The notes beneath the pieces were generated by a model that did not search any database, was not told where the DNA came from, and was given only the letters and a program-made list of their open reading frames with translations. Made by a program: the position numbers and the translations under genes. Shown here piece after piece: positions 45,512 through 56,298 of a stretch of DNA of 64,000 nt (position 1 is the first letter of the stretch; every line of letters starts with the position of its first letter). The DNA is from an uncultured Psychrobacter sp. (GTDB lineage Bacteria; Pseudomonadota; Gammaproteobacteria; Pseudomonadales; Moraxellaceae), in contig NZ_CANMAH010000001.1 of NCBI RefSeq assembly GCF_947495825.1, positions 62,001 through 126,000 of the forward strand, given 5' to 3'.

Positions 45512-45547
45512 AAAAAACCCGAGCAACCATATCAGCCACTCAGGTTT
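45512..45547 (-). terminator. Terminator-like hairpin after grxD
   Basis: On the minus strand AAACCTGAG / CTCGGGTTT (one mismatch) with a 15-base loop and T-run GGTTTTTT. It sits between grxD and the helical hypothetical gene, so grxD may be a separate unit. Confidence 0.5.
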
Positions 45548-45611
45548 GCGATGCCAAAAAATACAAATCACTTATTAAGACAATAAAGTAGTCCAAAAAA
45601 GCGATAAGTCG

Positions 45612-45962
45612 TTAAGCAGCAGGGCTATTTGCTTCAACCAACGGCTTTAGCTCACCTGATTGATACATCTCAAGAATAATATCTGACCCGCCCATTAATT
45701 CACCATCAATCCATAGCTGTGGAAACGTTGGCCAGTTACCAACTTTCGGTAAGGTCGCACGGATTTCTGGATTTTCTAAAATATTAACAAACGCAAACGG
45801 ACGACCGATTTGGGTCAATACTTCGATAGAGCGCGCAGAAAATCCGCACTGCGGAAATTGCGGTGTACCTTTCATATATAGAAGAACTTTATTTTCTTTG
45901 ATCTGATCACGAATCAGTTGTTCAACATCATTTGCAGCGGTATTTGGGGTTTGCTCACTCAT
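45612..45962 (-). CDS. grxD: Monothiol glutaredoxin Grx4
   Basis: Carrier of [2Fe-2S] clusters, with glutathione as extra ligand. The 116-residue protein has the monothiol CGFS active site in QCGFSARSIEV (C39), the WP-TFPQLWIDGELMGGSDI region for glutathione and cluster binding, and the C-terminal LEMYQSGEL. Length and motifs match Grx4. AGGAGC precedes the ATG. Located near ispF, an enzyme of the pathway whose next two steps need Fe-S proteins, but no functional link is visible. Confidence 0.96.
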   Translation of the reverse strand: MSEQTPNTAANDVEQLIRDQIKENKVLLYMKGTPQFPQCGFSARSIEVLTQIGRPFAFVNILENPEIRATLPKVGNWPTFPQLWIDGELMGGSDIILEMYQSGELKPLVEANSPAA

Positions 45963-46109
45963 AAAAGCTCCTATTGATAAAGCAGTTCATTGAAATTGAA
46001 AAAGCTGTGCTAATTAATAATTAGGTAAACATATGGTAGATACATGGGGCGACCATCACAGTATTACAAGCAGAATATCATTTGGTGCGGCCAATTTGTT
46101 AGAATAACG

Positions 46110-46613
46110 CTACCTAGATTCGACAACATTAGGGACCAATAATACCACGGCACTAGCCATAATACCCTCTTGCCGACCTGTAAAACCGAGTTTTTCTGTG
46201 GTTGTGGCTTTAATGCTGACATTGTTGATGGCAGTTTGCAAATCACTGGCGATATTTTCGCGCATGGCCAAACTATGTGGGGCAAGTTTTGGGCGCTCAC
46301 ACATCACCGTAATATCGGCATTGCCTAACATATAACCTGCCTCTTGAACTTTGCTATAGACGTAGCGTAGCAATACCCGAGAATCTAAACCCGCATGTGC
46401 CGCGTCAGTATCAGGAAAGTGCTGACCGATGTCGCCAAGCGCTAATGCACCTAATAGCGCGTCCGCAAGCGCATGTAGTACCACATCACCATCTGAGTGC
46501 GCAAGTAGACTATGGCTGTGCTCGATAGGCACGCCCGCTAGTATGACATATTGCTGCTGTTGACCATTATTGTGAAACGCATGGACATCAATACCTTGAC
46601 CAATTTTTATCAT
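46110..46613 (-). CDS. ispF: 2-C-methyl-D-erythritol 2,4-cyclodiphosphate synthase
   Basis: Fifth enzyme of the non-mevalonate isoprenoid route. A 167-residue protein. Metal ligands are Asp9 and His11 in [10 protein letters not shown], with a third histidine in [18 protein letters not shown], the signature motif. [11 protein letters not shown] and [12 protein letters not shown] are later conserved blocks, and [13 protein letters not shown] near the end closes the active site. Length is as usual. Separated by 249 bases from the divergent mnmA gene. No ispD is next to it in this window. Confidence 0.96.
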   Translation of the reverse strand: MIKIGQGIDVHAFHNNGQQQQYVILAGVPIEHSHSLLAHSDGDVVLHALADALLGALALGDIGQHFPDTDAAHAGLDSRVLLRYVYSKVQEAGYMLGNADITVMCERPKLAPHSLAMRENIASDLQTAINNVSIKATTTEKLGFTGRQEGIMASAVVLLVPNVVESR

Positions 46614-46710
46614 TGTTATCCCAAAATAAGCGTGATTAAAATAATTTAAAACTACTATCTGAATTTTCCAAGCAGTAAGATGCCATAGGTCGCCACCAGT
46701 TTCAATTAGC

Positions 46711-46719
46711 TGGTATAAT
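46711..46719 (+). promoter_or_regulatory. Possible extended -10 promoter element upstream of mnmA
   Basis: TG-G-TATAAT, a perfect -10 hexamer with a TG extension, 144 bases upstream of the mnmA frame. No -35 match. Visual call. Confidence 0.35.
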
Positions 46720-46874
46720 ATAGCCTTTATTTTATCATCATACCTACTCTAAAAATAAACCAAATTCAAAAGATGAGATATTCTGTCAACTTACTAAGCT
46801 TATTAACTTTAGTAGTTGTCTTAATTCAGTAGTATTTCAAACTTTGGACAAGGTATAAAAAGTTGAGCCGTTCT

Positions 46875-48101
46875 ATGTCTGTCATGCCAAATACATCAAC
46901 CCTATCAGCTTCTGACTCTTTTAGCATCCAGCGCCCTTTGACGCTTGCTGATATCGACAACCCCAGCGCCAAGCATGTGATCGTCGGTATGTCTGGTGGC
47001 GTTGATTCTTCTGTATCAGCCGTCCTACTCCAGCAAGCAGGCTTTAAGGTAGAGGGTCTTTTCATGAAAAACTGGGAAGAGGATGACGGCACTGAATACT
47101 GCACTGCCATGGACGACCTCGCCGACGCGCAAGCAGTGTGCGACAAAATCGGTATTAAGTTGCACACGGCCAACTTTGCCATGGAATATTGGGACCGCGT
47201 GTTTGAGCACTTCTTAGCAGAATATAAAGCGGGGCGCACGCCTAATCCTGACATTTTGTGCAATAAAGAGATCAAGTTTAAGGCGTTTTTAGACTATGCT
47301 CTGACCCTTGGGGCTGATTATATTGCGACAGGCCACTATACACGCCGTAGTGTCAACTACAAAAATAGCGATGGCACGCTAGTTGCACAGCTACTGCGTG
47401 GCCTGGACAACAACAAAGACCAAAGCTACTTCTTACATGCAGTTGGTGGTGACAAAATTGCCAAGACCTTGTTTCCAGTGGGTGAGCTTGAAAAACCAGT
47501 CGTACGTCAGATCGCTGAAGAGCATGATCTTGTCACCGCTAAAAAGAAAGACTCAACTGGCATTTGCTTTATTGGTGAGCGCCGTTTTAAGGACTTTTTA
47601 CAGCAGTACCTGCCTGCGCAAAAAGGCGATATCGTGACTGACGACGGACACATCATCGGCACTCATGATGGATTGATGTACTATACGTTAGGTCAACGTG
47701 GCGGTATCGGTATTGGCGGTGTCAAAGACCGTCCTGAAGAGCCTTGGTTTGTATTAGCAAAAGACTTGGACAAAAACCGTCTTATCGTCGGTCAAGGCCA
47801 TGCGCATCCGATGCTTATGAGTAATGAGCTGCAAGCTTACAAGCTCGACTGGATTGATGGTCTACCGCCTACAGATATATTTAGCGCCGAAGGATTACGC
47901 TGCATGGCAAAATCTCGCTATCGTCAGCCAGATCAAGCTTGTCATGTATTTGCCACAAACTCAGATGGCAGTGAAGTACGAGCCGTATTTGATGAGCCGC
48001 AGCGCGCCGTGACGCCAGGTCAGTCAGCAGTATTTTATATCGATGAGGTATGTCTTGGTGGCGGGGTGATTGCCTCTATTGATGCGCCATGCGGGCTTTA
48101 A
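46875..48101 (+). CDS. mnmA: tRNA-specific 2-thiouridylase
   Basis: Uses ATP and persulfide sulfur from TusE to 2-thiolate U34 of glutamate, glutamine and lysine tRNAs. The N-terminal PP-loop [15 protein letters not shown] (about residue 38 from this start), first catalytic Cys in [12 protein letters not shown] and second in [13 protein letters not shown] are visible. An OB-like C-terminal domain follows. The frame opens at a TTG (46863); ATGs at 46875 and 46884 are better starts, which leaves an N-terminal extension of about 30 residues before the conserved region. Completes, with tusDCBE and mnmG, the wobble modification pathway. 408 residues. Confidence 0.95.
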   Translation: MSVMPNTSTLSASDSFSIQRPLTLADIDNPSAKHVIVGMSGGVDSSVSAVLLQQAGFKVEGLFMKNWEEDDGTEYCTAMDDLADAQAVCDKIGIKLHTANFAMEYWDRVFEHFLAEYKAGRTPNPDILCNKEIKFKAFLDYALTLGADYIATGHYTRRSVNYKNSDGTLVAQLLRGLDNNKDQSYFLHAVGGDKIAKTLFPVGELEKPVVRQIAEEHDLVTAKKKDSTGICFIGERRFKDFLQQYLPAQKGDIVTDDGHIIGTHDGLMYYTLGQRGGIGIGGVKDRPEEPWFVLAKDLDKNRLIVGQGHAHPMLMSNELQAYKLDWIDGLPPTDIFSAEGLRCMAKSRYRQPDQACHVFATNSDGSEVRAVFDEPQRAVTPGQSAVFYIDEVCLGGGVIASIDAPCGL

Positions 48102-48208
48102 TTATTTTCTACCAATACTTATGAATAGCTAAAAATAATAGCTCATAAATGGTAGCTTGCAAATTTTCAATTGTATTAGTTATATCAGTTACACTTATAG
48201 GATACTTC

Positions 48209-50080
48209 ATGACTGGCCGCTTTATACCTGTTTTGAACACTGTAAAATCTTATTCAACATTCAAAAGTCAGATCATTGCTTTTTTCGTTGTTACTACTCC
48301 GTTATTTGCTCAAGCTATTCCTACAGATTTTGGCACATTTATTCGCGACACAGAGACAGTGCCAGGCAGTATTGCATCAGGTACTTACCGAACAGCAGAA
48401 AATGCCACGGGTAAGTTTAAGATCACCGCAGGGGCAGCTAACGGTTACAATGGCGCAAGCGTTAGAGTTGGCGACAATGGTATCGAAATCAAAAATGAGG
48501 TCAATGCTGGCAATGACAGAGATAAGTTTACTTATACGATAACTATTACGCCTGATGACATCACTTCTTTACACACCATAAAGATTGGTCAAACCAGCTA
48601 TACCACAGGTGGTAACTCTGAGATTGCTCGTCAAACCTTAAGCTTTACTCAAAACTCTCAGATCAATCTGCCTGTAGAAGCGACGGTTAGAAAAAACCCT
48701 GACGTTGGCTATTTTTTTGGCGCCATGGGTGATTACTTTATGGGTAAGAGGATATCACGCAATAGCTTTAGCTCTAATAATGCGACTAGTCAGCCGCAGC
48801 TACGTGTTGATAGCTTCAGTGGTGGCAATAACGACCTTTACTATTATAGCTTAACAGCCCTAAACGGTACGGGTAACAGTAGCTCATTTACGCCAAGCAC
48901 CAATAATAGCGGTGAAGTGAGCTTTGGCGCGCAAAAAAGAGGTACATTACCTCCAACTCCTACCTTTGAAAATATTTTAAAAGACAGCTCCACCAATCCT
49001 AATAATAGAAACTCATACTCTCCTCTAAATACTAATACTCTTATCCCTAATAACAGTAGCTATGTAAGCTATGGTATCGAAAACTCAAAAAGCAATTATG
49101 TGATTGCAGTCAGAAATGCAGAGTCGGTAACGCTAACCTATGAAGGCATTATGAAAGGCAACAGTGCTATCGAGGCCGATGTGGTTGGAGAGACATATAA
49201 TGAATGGATCAGCTTTGGTATAGAAAGCACTCCTTATTACTATGTCTTTTCTGGTATTGTATTTGATGACAATGGTGGTATTACTGCTGCAGAGGCAGAT
49301 GCTAGTAACGCAAACATAACGAGCGGCGCCTACAGCAATAGACCCAATTATTTTAATGGGCTATTTAACAGTGCTTTCGAATCTGGTATTGCCGGTAGCA
49401 CAGTCAAAATAGTCAATAGCTGTGATAATCCAACCATCACATATGCCGCACAATCTGTAAAATCCTCTGGTAGCGATATTGGTACATACCAACTTAAAGT
49501 CCCTATAACTGACCTTGGTAGTCAAGCTAGTGTTTGTCTATTAGAAGAAAGAAGCGGTACTACTTACCCTATTCGTACGACGACTAATAAAAAGACAATT
49601 ACGTTAGAGAATGCGAAATATGAGTATCAAAATAATAACTTTGGTAGAGTTATTGATCAAAACGTAGCTCTAGTGCTAGAAAAAGAACAGGCTGCTAATG
49701 ACTGCAAAGTGACTGATATTACCAGTCTCACTTATAGCAAAGACCCCCTTTCTAGCTCAGAGACTGGGGCGGGTGCAGATATTAAGCCTGGGAATTGCAT
49801 TGCTTATAAGATCACTGCAACCAACCGTGCCAATATCGATATTAACAACTTTGTCATGCGCGACATTCTCCAAAAAAAAGGCGACAACAATGCCAAAGTA
49901 ACGTCGAAACTCGCTAATCCTAGTTATCAGGCAAGCGATTATGCGAGCGATAGTGTGCCGATCGGAGAAAACGGAACAGTGAAAACAGTACCTTTAATCT
50001 TAAGTGCCAGAACTCACCGTAGTTTTTACTTTAATACTCAGTATGGGACAACGCAATCAGATACTGTCGATGCACCTTAA
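48209..50080 (+). CDS. Exported protein with SdrD B-like and DUF11-like segments
   Basis: A 623-residue predicted exported protein, counted from the ATG at 48209 (AGGATAC upstream; the frame is open to 48149). It begins with a basic, hydrophobic signal peptide (about 17-37, ending FAQA). Residues about 40-340 are Ser/Asn/Gly-rich beta-like sequence. Then FSGIVFDDNGGI starts a SdrD B/carboxypeptidase-regulatory-like segment (about 350-490). A DUF11-type segment with NCIAYKITATNRA follows (about 530-600). Cysteines occur in the last third. No membrane anchor, lipobox or LPXTG is visible. Adhesin-like or cell-surface role is an inference. It lies between mnmA and purB as a stand-alone gene. Confidence 0.75.
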   Translation: MTGRFIPVLNTVKSYSTFKSQIIAFFVVTTPLFAQAIPTDFGTFIRDTETVPGSIASGTYRTAENATGKFKITAGAANGYNGASVRVGDNGIEIKNEVNAGNDRDKFTYTITITPDDITSLHTIKIGQTSYTTGGNSEIARQTLSFTQNSQINLPVEATVRKNPDVGYFFGAMGDYFMGKRISRNSFSSNNATSQPQLRVDSFSGGNNDLYYYSLTALNGTGNSSSFTPSTNNSGEVSFGAQKRGTLPPTPTFENILKDSSTNPNNRNSYSPLNTNTLIPNNSSYVSYGIENSKSNYVIAVRNAESVTLTYEGIMKGNSAIEADVVGETYNEWISFGIESTPYYYVFSGIVFDDNGGITAAEADASNANITSGAYSNRPNYFNGLFNSAFESGIAGSTVKIVNSCDNPTITYAAQSVKSSGSDIGTYQLKVPITDLGSQASVCLLEERSGTTYPIRTTTNKKTITLENAKYEYQNNNFGRVIDQNVALVLEKEQAANDCKVTDITSLTYSKDPLSSSETGAGADIKPGNCIAYKITATNRANIDINNFVMRDILQKKGDNNAKVTSKLANPSYQASDYASDSVPIGENGTVKTVPLILSARTHRSFYFNTQYGTTQSDTVDAP

Positions 50081-50106
50081 ATATAAAAGTACACCTTAAA
50101 TATAAA
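50073..50106 (+). repeat. 15-bp direct repeat at the 3' end of the DUF11-type gene
   Basis: CACCTTAAATATAAA occurs at 50073-50087 and again at 50092-50106 (period 19). The first copy includes the TAA stop, so one copy is coding and one is not. Looks like a small slippage or duplication event. Confidence 0.7.
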
Positions 50107-50143
50107 GTTATATGAATAGACGGGTTTTTTACATTCGCATTTC

Positions 50144-50152
50144 TGCTATATT
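50144..50152 (+). promoter_or_regulatory. Possible extended -10 element upstream of purB
   Basis: TG-C-TATATT, 92 bases before the purB start. Extended -10 without a clear -35. Visual call. Confidence 0.3.
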
Positions 50153-50198
50153 ACGCGCAACTATTTTTACCCCGTGCTTATATAGCAATTTTTAGTAG

Positions 50199-51635
<1,437 letters not shown>

Positions 51636-51667
51636 AGTTTGCTAAGGTGAATTTAAGACCTTAAAGC

Positions 51668-51702
51668 AATAGAAATGAGGCGCAAATGCCTCATTTCTAT
51701 TT
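51668..51702 (+). terminator. Intrinsic terminator after purB
   Basis: Perfect 14-bp stem AATAGAAATGAGGC / GCCTCATTTCTATT with a 6-base loop, about 33 bases after the stop. Confidence 0.85.
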
Positions 51703-51799
51703 GGACAAACTGACTGTATATTCGCCTAAGTCTATAAAAAAACAACCTTACTTTGAATGCTATGATTGTCTTAAAAACTCATAGATGATAAGTAAGGTT

Positions 51800-51991
51800 T
51801 TATTTTTTATCCTTTTTATCATCGTCGTCACTGTCGCCCGGTATGATGGCTTTACCGACCGCAACCGTGCCTTTTACTACGCCTTTAGTGGTTTTATACG
51901 CGACTTTAGCAGGTACCGTTACTATCTTATGTACACAAGCCTGAAGTAAAAATGCGCTAGCGATAATGACGATAAAATGTAATTTTTTCAT
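51800..51991 (-). CDS. Small lipoprotein, NF038104-like
   Basis: A 63-residue lipoprotein. Start ATG at 51991 is chosen because AGGAC lies 5 bases upstream and a signal peptide begins there (MKKLHFIVIIASAFLLQAC, lipobox LQAC). The mature part VHKIVTVPAKVAYKTTKGVVKG, followed by an Asp/Lys-only tail, matches a Moraxellaceae small lipoprotein family that I recall as NF038104. The frame is open to 52069, but those residues are not lipoprotein-like. Function is unknown. The divergent roxA-like gene is 139 bases away. Confidence 0.75.
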   Translation of the reverse strand: MKKLHFIVIIASAFLLQACVHKIVTVPAKVAYKTTKGVVKGTVAVGKAIIPGDSDDDDKKDKK

Positions 51992-52130
51992 AAATGTCCT
52001 ACGATTAATGGGATGTTCTGAAGCAGTCACTAGTGCTGTAATGCTCGCTATCAGATAAGCGATAATCATAAACTATTAAAACCGTCCTATAAAGTACTCC
52101 TCACTATTAATCTTATACCTGTTTTTGAAT

Positions 52131-53315
52131 ATGGATTTACCAATGACCTCAATTCCCCTTTGTTTACCCGACTCAATGACATCTGAACAATTCTTGAACG
52201 AGTATTGGCAAAAAAAACCACTCTTGATTAAGCAAGGTCTACCGCAGCTGATCGGTATGTTTGAGCCAGAAGATATGCTTGGTCTGGCTTTGGAAGAAGA
52301 CGCTTCAGCGCGTCTGCTCACTCAAGCCGCGACCAAACAAAAAAATATGCCGCAATGGCAACTTAAAAAAAACCCATTGGCTGAAAGCGATTTTGATAAC
52401 CTACCAGCGCAGTGGACCGTACTCGTGCAAAATATGGAGCAGTGGTCGCCTGAGCTTGGGCAACTGTGGCAAGCGTTTGACTTTATTCCGCAGTGGCAGC
52501 GCGACGATATTATGGTCTCATACGCGCCTGCTGGTGGCTCGGTTGGCAAGCACTATGATGATTATGATGTGTTTTTGGCGCAAGGGTTTGGCTCGCGACG
52601 CTGGCAGCTCGGCAAGTTTTGTGATACAGACACTGAGTTTGTGGCAGATGAGCCGATTCGGGTGTTTGACGATATGGGCGAGATTATCTTTGATGAGATA
52701 CTAGAGGCGGGCGATGTGCTTTATGTACCGCCAAAGCTCTCGCATTTTGGGGTGGCGCAAGATGACTGCCTGACGTTTTCATTTGGCTGTCGTCGTCCCA
52801 ACCTCATGCAAATCATCGACAGCTTGGCTGACATCGCCACCAATGACAGTGATTTATTTATTCCGATGCTATTGCCGCAAGGGCTGCAAGCGTCGGGTGA
52901 GTTGCAAGCAGATAGCATTGAGGCGATTAAGGGCCAACTATTACAAATGCTGCAGTCTGAGCGCGGCGACGACATCATTGGTCAAGCAGTGTCTGAGGTC
53001 GTCAGCAAACGCCAATATGATGCGTTGGTACCAGAGGAGACATTGGAGACTGACGAGCTAATGCAAGCGTTATCTGATGGGGCAACACTGCAGGCAGATT
53101 ATACTAATCGCCTACTCTATACCCAAAATGACGATAACATCACATTATATGCCAATGGTCAACGCCTTGATGGCATCGATGAGGCAGCAGCGGCGGTACT
53201 AATACGGTTGGCAAATGGCGAGCGTTTGACTTATCAAGATGTGGCCGATATCGATCCAGACGAGTTAAGCGAATGGCTAGAAAACGGCTGGGTTTGGCTT
53301 GATTATACTGAGTAG
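52131..53315 (+). CDS. RoxA-like ribosomal protein L16 hydroxylase (JmjC-type cupin)
   Basis: Fe(II)/2-oxoglutarate oxygenase of the YcfD/RoxA type, which hydroxylates an arginine in ribosomal protein L16. A 394-residue protein. The facial triad begins with HYDDYD (His-x-Asp, about residues 141-143), and a later LSHFGVAQDD may supply the second histidine. The cupin core contains GSVGKHYDDYDVFLAQGFGSRRWQLG, the most conserved family block. The C-terminal half is a winged-helix-like regulatory part with the motif ANGERLTYQDVADI. No ribosome-binding site favours either the TTG at 52125 or the ATG at 52131. Slightly longer than E. coli YcfD (373). Confidence 0.87.
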   Translation: MDLPMTSIPLCLPDSMTSEQFLNEYWQKKPLLIKQGLPQLIGMFEPEDMLGLALEEDASARLLTQAATKQKNMPQWQLKKNPLAESDFDNLPAQWTVLVQNMEQWSPELGQLWQAFDFIPQWQRDDIMVSYAPAGGSVGKHYDDYDVFLAQGFGSRRWQLGKFCDTDTEFVADEPIRVFDDMGEIIFDEILEAGDVLYVPPKLSHFGVAQDDCLTFSFGCRRPNLMQIIDSLADIATNDSDLFIPMLLPQGLQASGELQADSIEAIKGQLLQMLQSERGDDIIGQAVSEVVSKRQYDALVPEETLETDELMQALSDGATLQADYTNRLLYTQNDDNITLYANGQRLDGIDEAAAAVLIRLANGERLTYQDVADIDPDELSEWLENGWVWLDYTE

Positions 53316-53366
53316 CCTTTAATTGGTCTCTATAAACAACTGGCTGATACACAATCAGCATTATAT

Positions 53367-53404
53367 AAAAAACCGATATCTGAAGACTCAGATATCGGTT
53401 TTTG
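53367..53404. terminator. Bidirectional intrinsic terminator
   Basis: Stem ACCGATATCTGA / TCAGATATCGGT (12 bp perfect, AT-extended) with loop AGAC and flanking A/T runs. Serves roxA-like and the convergent SLC13 gene. Confidence 0.88.
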
Positions 53405-53419
53405 TTATCTCACACATCA

Positions 53420-54841
53420 TTAAATCAAGAAAAAGTATGCCCATAGTCCGATTACAAAGGTGGCAATAATATTTAGTATCACACCTGTACGGATCATCTC
53501 TGATTGTTTTATTAGACCAGTACCGAAGACGATCGCATTCGGCGGCGTCGCTACTGGTAGCATAAAGGCACACGATGCACCAATACCGATGACCAACACC
53601 AGCACTTCATGTGGCAAGCCCATCTGCTCAGCGATAGCAGCGAATACTGGCACCAATAGCGCGGCAGAGGCTGTGTTAGATGCAAACTCTGTTAAGAAAA
53701 TAATGAACGCTGAAATCGCAATCATTACTAAAATAATAGGCGCTGTGGATAACGCGTTAGCGACTGTCTCACCAAGTACTAACGAGGCGCCAGAGACTTT
53801 TAATACTGTCGATAACGCAATACCGCCACCAAAGAGCATGAGTACGCCCCAGTCAGTATTATCTGATACTTGTTTCCAAGATACCAAGCCTAAACTAACC
53901 ACCGCTGCAGCTGCAGACAAGGCAATAATAGCATCAGTGTCAGCAATATCGAGTGCAGCGCCAATTTTTTTGGAAAATATCCAGCTAAGTGCTGTCACGA
54001 TAAAGACAATAATAGTCAATATACGAGGTTTGTTCCATTTGATAGGTGCTTCTTGTGCAACCGTAACTTTACGGTTTAGATTAGGTTTGAGCACAAAGTA
54101 CATAGCACCTAACAATAGTGGCAGTAGTACCAACATCATCGGTACGCCAAACTTCATCCAATCAACAAAAGCGATGTCCAAGGCTTTTGCAGCGATAGCG
54201 TTAGGCGGCGAACCAACGATGGTACCTAGGCCGCCCAAACTGGCAGAATATGCGATACCCAATAATACAAACACAAAGGTACCACGATCTTTTTCACGAT
54301 CGACCTGCGTTAAAATACCAAGAGCCAATGGCAACATCATTGCAGCAGTCGCTGTATTCGATATCCACATTGATAAAAATGCGGTTACAGCAAATATTAA
54401 AAAGACCGCTGTGCCAAGATTACCACCAGACATTGATAGTATCTTAAGGGCAATTTTTTTGTCCAATTGTTGTACATGTAGAGCTGCCGCTAAAGCAAAA
54501 CCACCAAAGAATAGATAGATAATCGGACTTGCAAAGCTTTGCAACCCTATCTTGGCATCAAATTCAGGTATGCCGATTAATGCGCCTACCACCACCACTA
54601 AAAGAGCAGTAATCGTTACATGTACCGCTTCGGTTAGCCATAATACGCCGATAAAAAACAGCATGGCGAGGCCTTTATTAGCATTTATATCAAACGGTAA
54701 TACGTTGTATATAATCATACTAATAATCGCAGCAACGGCGACCACTATCAGCCCTTTTCCAGTACCTTTTGGAAAGGTATCGGTAAATAAATACTCGTTG
54801 CCATCATCCGGAAGATGGCTGTCTAGTTTTTGCTCTGACAT
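53420..54841 (-). CDS. SLC13/DASS family sodium-dependent anion symporter
   Basis: A 473-residue inner-membrane protein of the DASS family, which moves di- and tricarboxylates or sulfate with sodium. Eleven-odd membrane helices; the first hairpin begins after ITALLVVVVGAL, and the two SNT-type motifs are visible as SNTATAAMMLPLALG (first half) and SNTASAALLVPVFAA (second half). The late ATPPNAIVFG is a family signature loop. ATG follows AAGGAC. It has no adjacent metabolic genes that show the substrate. Long antisense open frame (53460-54518) is a shadow. Confidence 0.9.
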   Translation of the reverse strand: MSEQKLDSHLPDDGNEYLFTDTFPKGTGKGLIVVAVAAIISMIIYNVLPFDINANKGLAMLFFIGVLWLTEAVHVTITALLVVVVGALIGIPEFDAKIGLQSFASPIIYLFFGGFALAAALHVQQLDKKIALKILSMSGGNLGTAVFLIFAVTAFLSMWISNTATAAMMLPLALGILTQVDREKDRGTFVFVLLGIAYSASLGGLGTIVGSPPNAIAAKALDIAFVDWMKFGVPMMLVLLPLLLGAMYFVLKPNLNRKVTVAQEAPIKWNKPRILTIIVFIVTALSWIFSKKIGAALDIADTDAIIALSAAAAVVSLGLVSWKQVSDNTDWGVLMLFGGGIALSTVLKVSGASLVLGETVANALSTAPIILVMIAISAFIIFLTEFASNTASAALLVPVFAAIAEQMGLPHEVLVLVIGIGASCAFMLPVATPPNAIVFGTGLIKQSEMIRTGVILNIIATFVIGLWAYFFLI

Positions 54842-55258
54842 AGAGTGTCCTTATTGCGCCCAGAGACATTATTGAAAGTTGTAAAAATAAAAGCGTACTT
54901 TGATAGCTGGTTACATTTTTGTAGCACCGCTAAAAATACGTGGCTATCATAACAGAGTTTGGTCTGACAGTATTTTTCTTATGATTATAAAAATCTTTGT
55001 CTGTAAGATACATTGATTACTTTTTTGACTACCAATAATCTTTATATCTTTCCCTTATTTAGCGTTACACATCGTCACCAAATTGGTTCAGTCTAACGCT
55101 GTACAAGCAATCAAAGATTACTCATACTAAATGAGTAGATTAATATGACTCATATACATATAAATGATATAAATTAAGTGATATTAGTAACTTTTATAAA
55201 ATGTCATCGTAGTATTGATAGTTGTACTACAAGACATTAAGGCAATCAGGAGTATCCC
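54842..55258. other. Intergenic region upstream of the small acidic protein gene
   Basis: 417 bases without a gene. A perfect 7-bp inverted repeat TACTCAT / ATGAGTA with a 5-base spacer sits at 55119-55137, and a looser pair TGATAGC / GCTATCA at 54901-54949. Promoters of both flanking genes must be here; no consensus pair is certain. Confidence 0.4.
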
Positions 55259-55423
55259 ATGGCCAATCGTGAAAAAGCCGACGCAACCACTAAAATGGCA
55301 CCAAAAGATATCAATCAAGATGGTCTTGATAAAGAAGATCAGCAGCGTACTGATGATTGCGCGCTCGATATGATGCAAGGTTTGCATGAGCATGAAGATC
55401 ATGAAGAAGATAAAGAACAATAA
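55259..55423 (+). CDS. Small acidic histidine-rich protein
   Basis: A 54-residue open frame with CAGGAG 7 bases before the ATG. The protein is soluble and charged: KADATTKMAPKDINQDG, then DKEDQQRTDDCALDMMQGL and a His/Glu-rich tail LHEHEDHEEDKEQ. The tail could bind metal ions, but that is a guess. No known family recognised. The good ribosome-binding site and the coding-like composition favour a real gene over the longer minus-strand frame that overlaps it (55184-55420), which is a shadow. Confidence 0.62.
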   Translation: MANREKADATTKMAPKDINQDGLDKEDQQRTDDCALDMMQGLHEHEDHEEDKEQ

Positions 55424-55511
55424 GAGCTGAGTCTGTAGTTTTTATAGCGACCTTATTTCATTTATAAGCATAGACAATGGCGTCTATCGATTGATTCGGT
55501 AGACACCTTTA

Positions 55512-56189
55512 TTATATCGAGTCTCTCCTTTCGGGCAGACGATCCGAAGCACGGTTATAGACAATTGCAGCTATCAAAACAATACTTATCGGTAATAATA
55601 GCGCACCATAACCAACGCTAGCATATAACAATGCTCCTACAACGCTGCCACCACAAAAGCAATACCAAATGATGGCCTGAAACCCTAGCGTAGGCTTGCT
55701 AATTGATCGTCCCGCTAGCCAGTTGCCAATCGCTGCCCCCATATCTGATGTCAAGCCTGTCAAATGTGTGGTACGAATGACGGCGCCACTATAAGTCGCT
55801 ACCATCGCGTTTTGTAATCCACAAGCCATTGCCGCAGTCAACTGCCCTAAATAATCATGCTGTTGGTATAACCAGTAACTAAGTAATAGTAACGCCGCTT
55901 CAATATATAGGGCACGCCCATAACGTCTACCTAATTTCAAAGAAGTCTGACCAATCACGAAACCGCTCAGTATTGCGCCTGCCAAAAAGGACAGTAATAG
56001 CGCACCAATATATAAGATGCTACGAGCGTCTAAATAAGCAATAGCTGCTGCAAACAAGCTGACGTTGCCTGTGACATGCGAGACAGATAATCTGGCAAAA
56101 CCCATGAGTGCTGCGGTGTTAACACAACCAGCACTAAACGCTAGTACCGCCCCGCCCCACAGTATCCACTTTGGTAGTTTGGTTATCAT
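55512..56189 (-). CDS. YoaK family membrane protein (DUF1275)
   Basis: A 225-residue inner-membrane protein with about six predicted helices. Characteristic features are SAGCVNTAALMGFARLSVSHVTGNVS at the N-terminus, FLAGAILSGF, and MACGLQNAMVATYSGAVIRTTHLTGL, the DUF1275 signature. The family is of unknown function. AGG lies 8 bases before the ATG. Located downstream of fabI on the same strand, but the fabI terminator separates them, so it is likely transcribed alone. Confidence 0.88.
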   Translation of the reverse strand: MITKLPKWILWGGAVLAFSAGCVNTAALMGFARLSVSHVTGNVSLFAAAIAYLDARSILYIGALLLSFLAGAILSGFVIGQTSLKLGRRYGRALYIEAALLLLSYWLYQQHDYLGQLTAAMACGLQNAMVATYSGAVIRTTHLTGLTSDMGAAIGNWLAGRSISKPTLGFQAIIWYCFCGGSVVGALLYASVGYGALLLPISIVLIAAIVYNRASDRLPERRDSI

Positions 56190-56237
56190 GTCTGTGGCCT
56201 AAAGACTTATCCTTAAAATCTCATAGTATAACCAAAA

Positions 56238-56259
56238 AAGACAGCCAATTGGCTGTCTT
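56238..56259 (-). terminator. Intrinsic terminator after fabI
   Basis: Perfect 9-bp stem AAGACAGCC / GGCTGTCTT with loop AATT, followed on the minus strand by TTTTTTGG, about 40 bases after the stop. Confidence 0.85.
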
Positions 56260-56298
56260 CAATATATTACAAACTATAGAATCTATGATTAAACACAG

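Noticed and set aside
53460..54518. Plus-strand 352-codon open frame antisense to the SLC13 transporter
   Set aside because: It mirrors the codons of the transporter gene, has low-complexity Ala/Ile/Asn content and no family motif. Shadow of a hydrophobic gene.
55184..55420. Minus-strand 78-codon frame, Phe/Ile/Met-rich
   Set aside because: It is antisense to the small acidic gene, which has a clear ribosome-binding site and coding-like composition; the reverse frame has neither.
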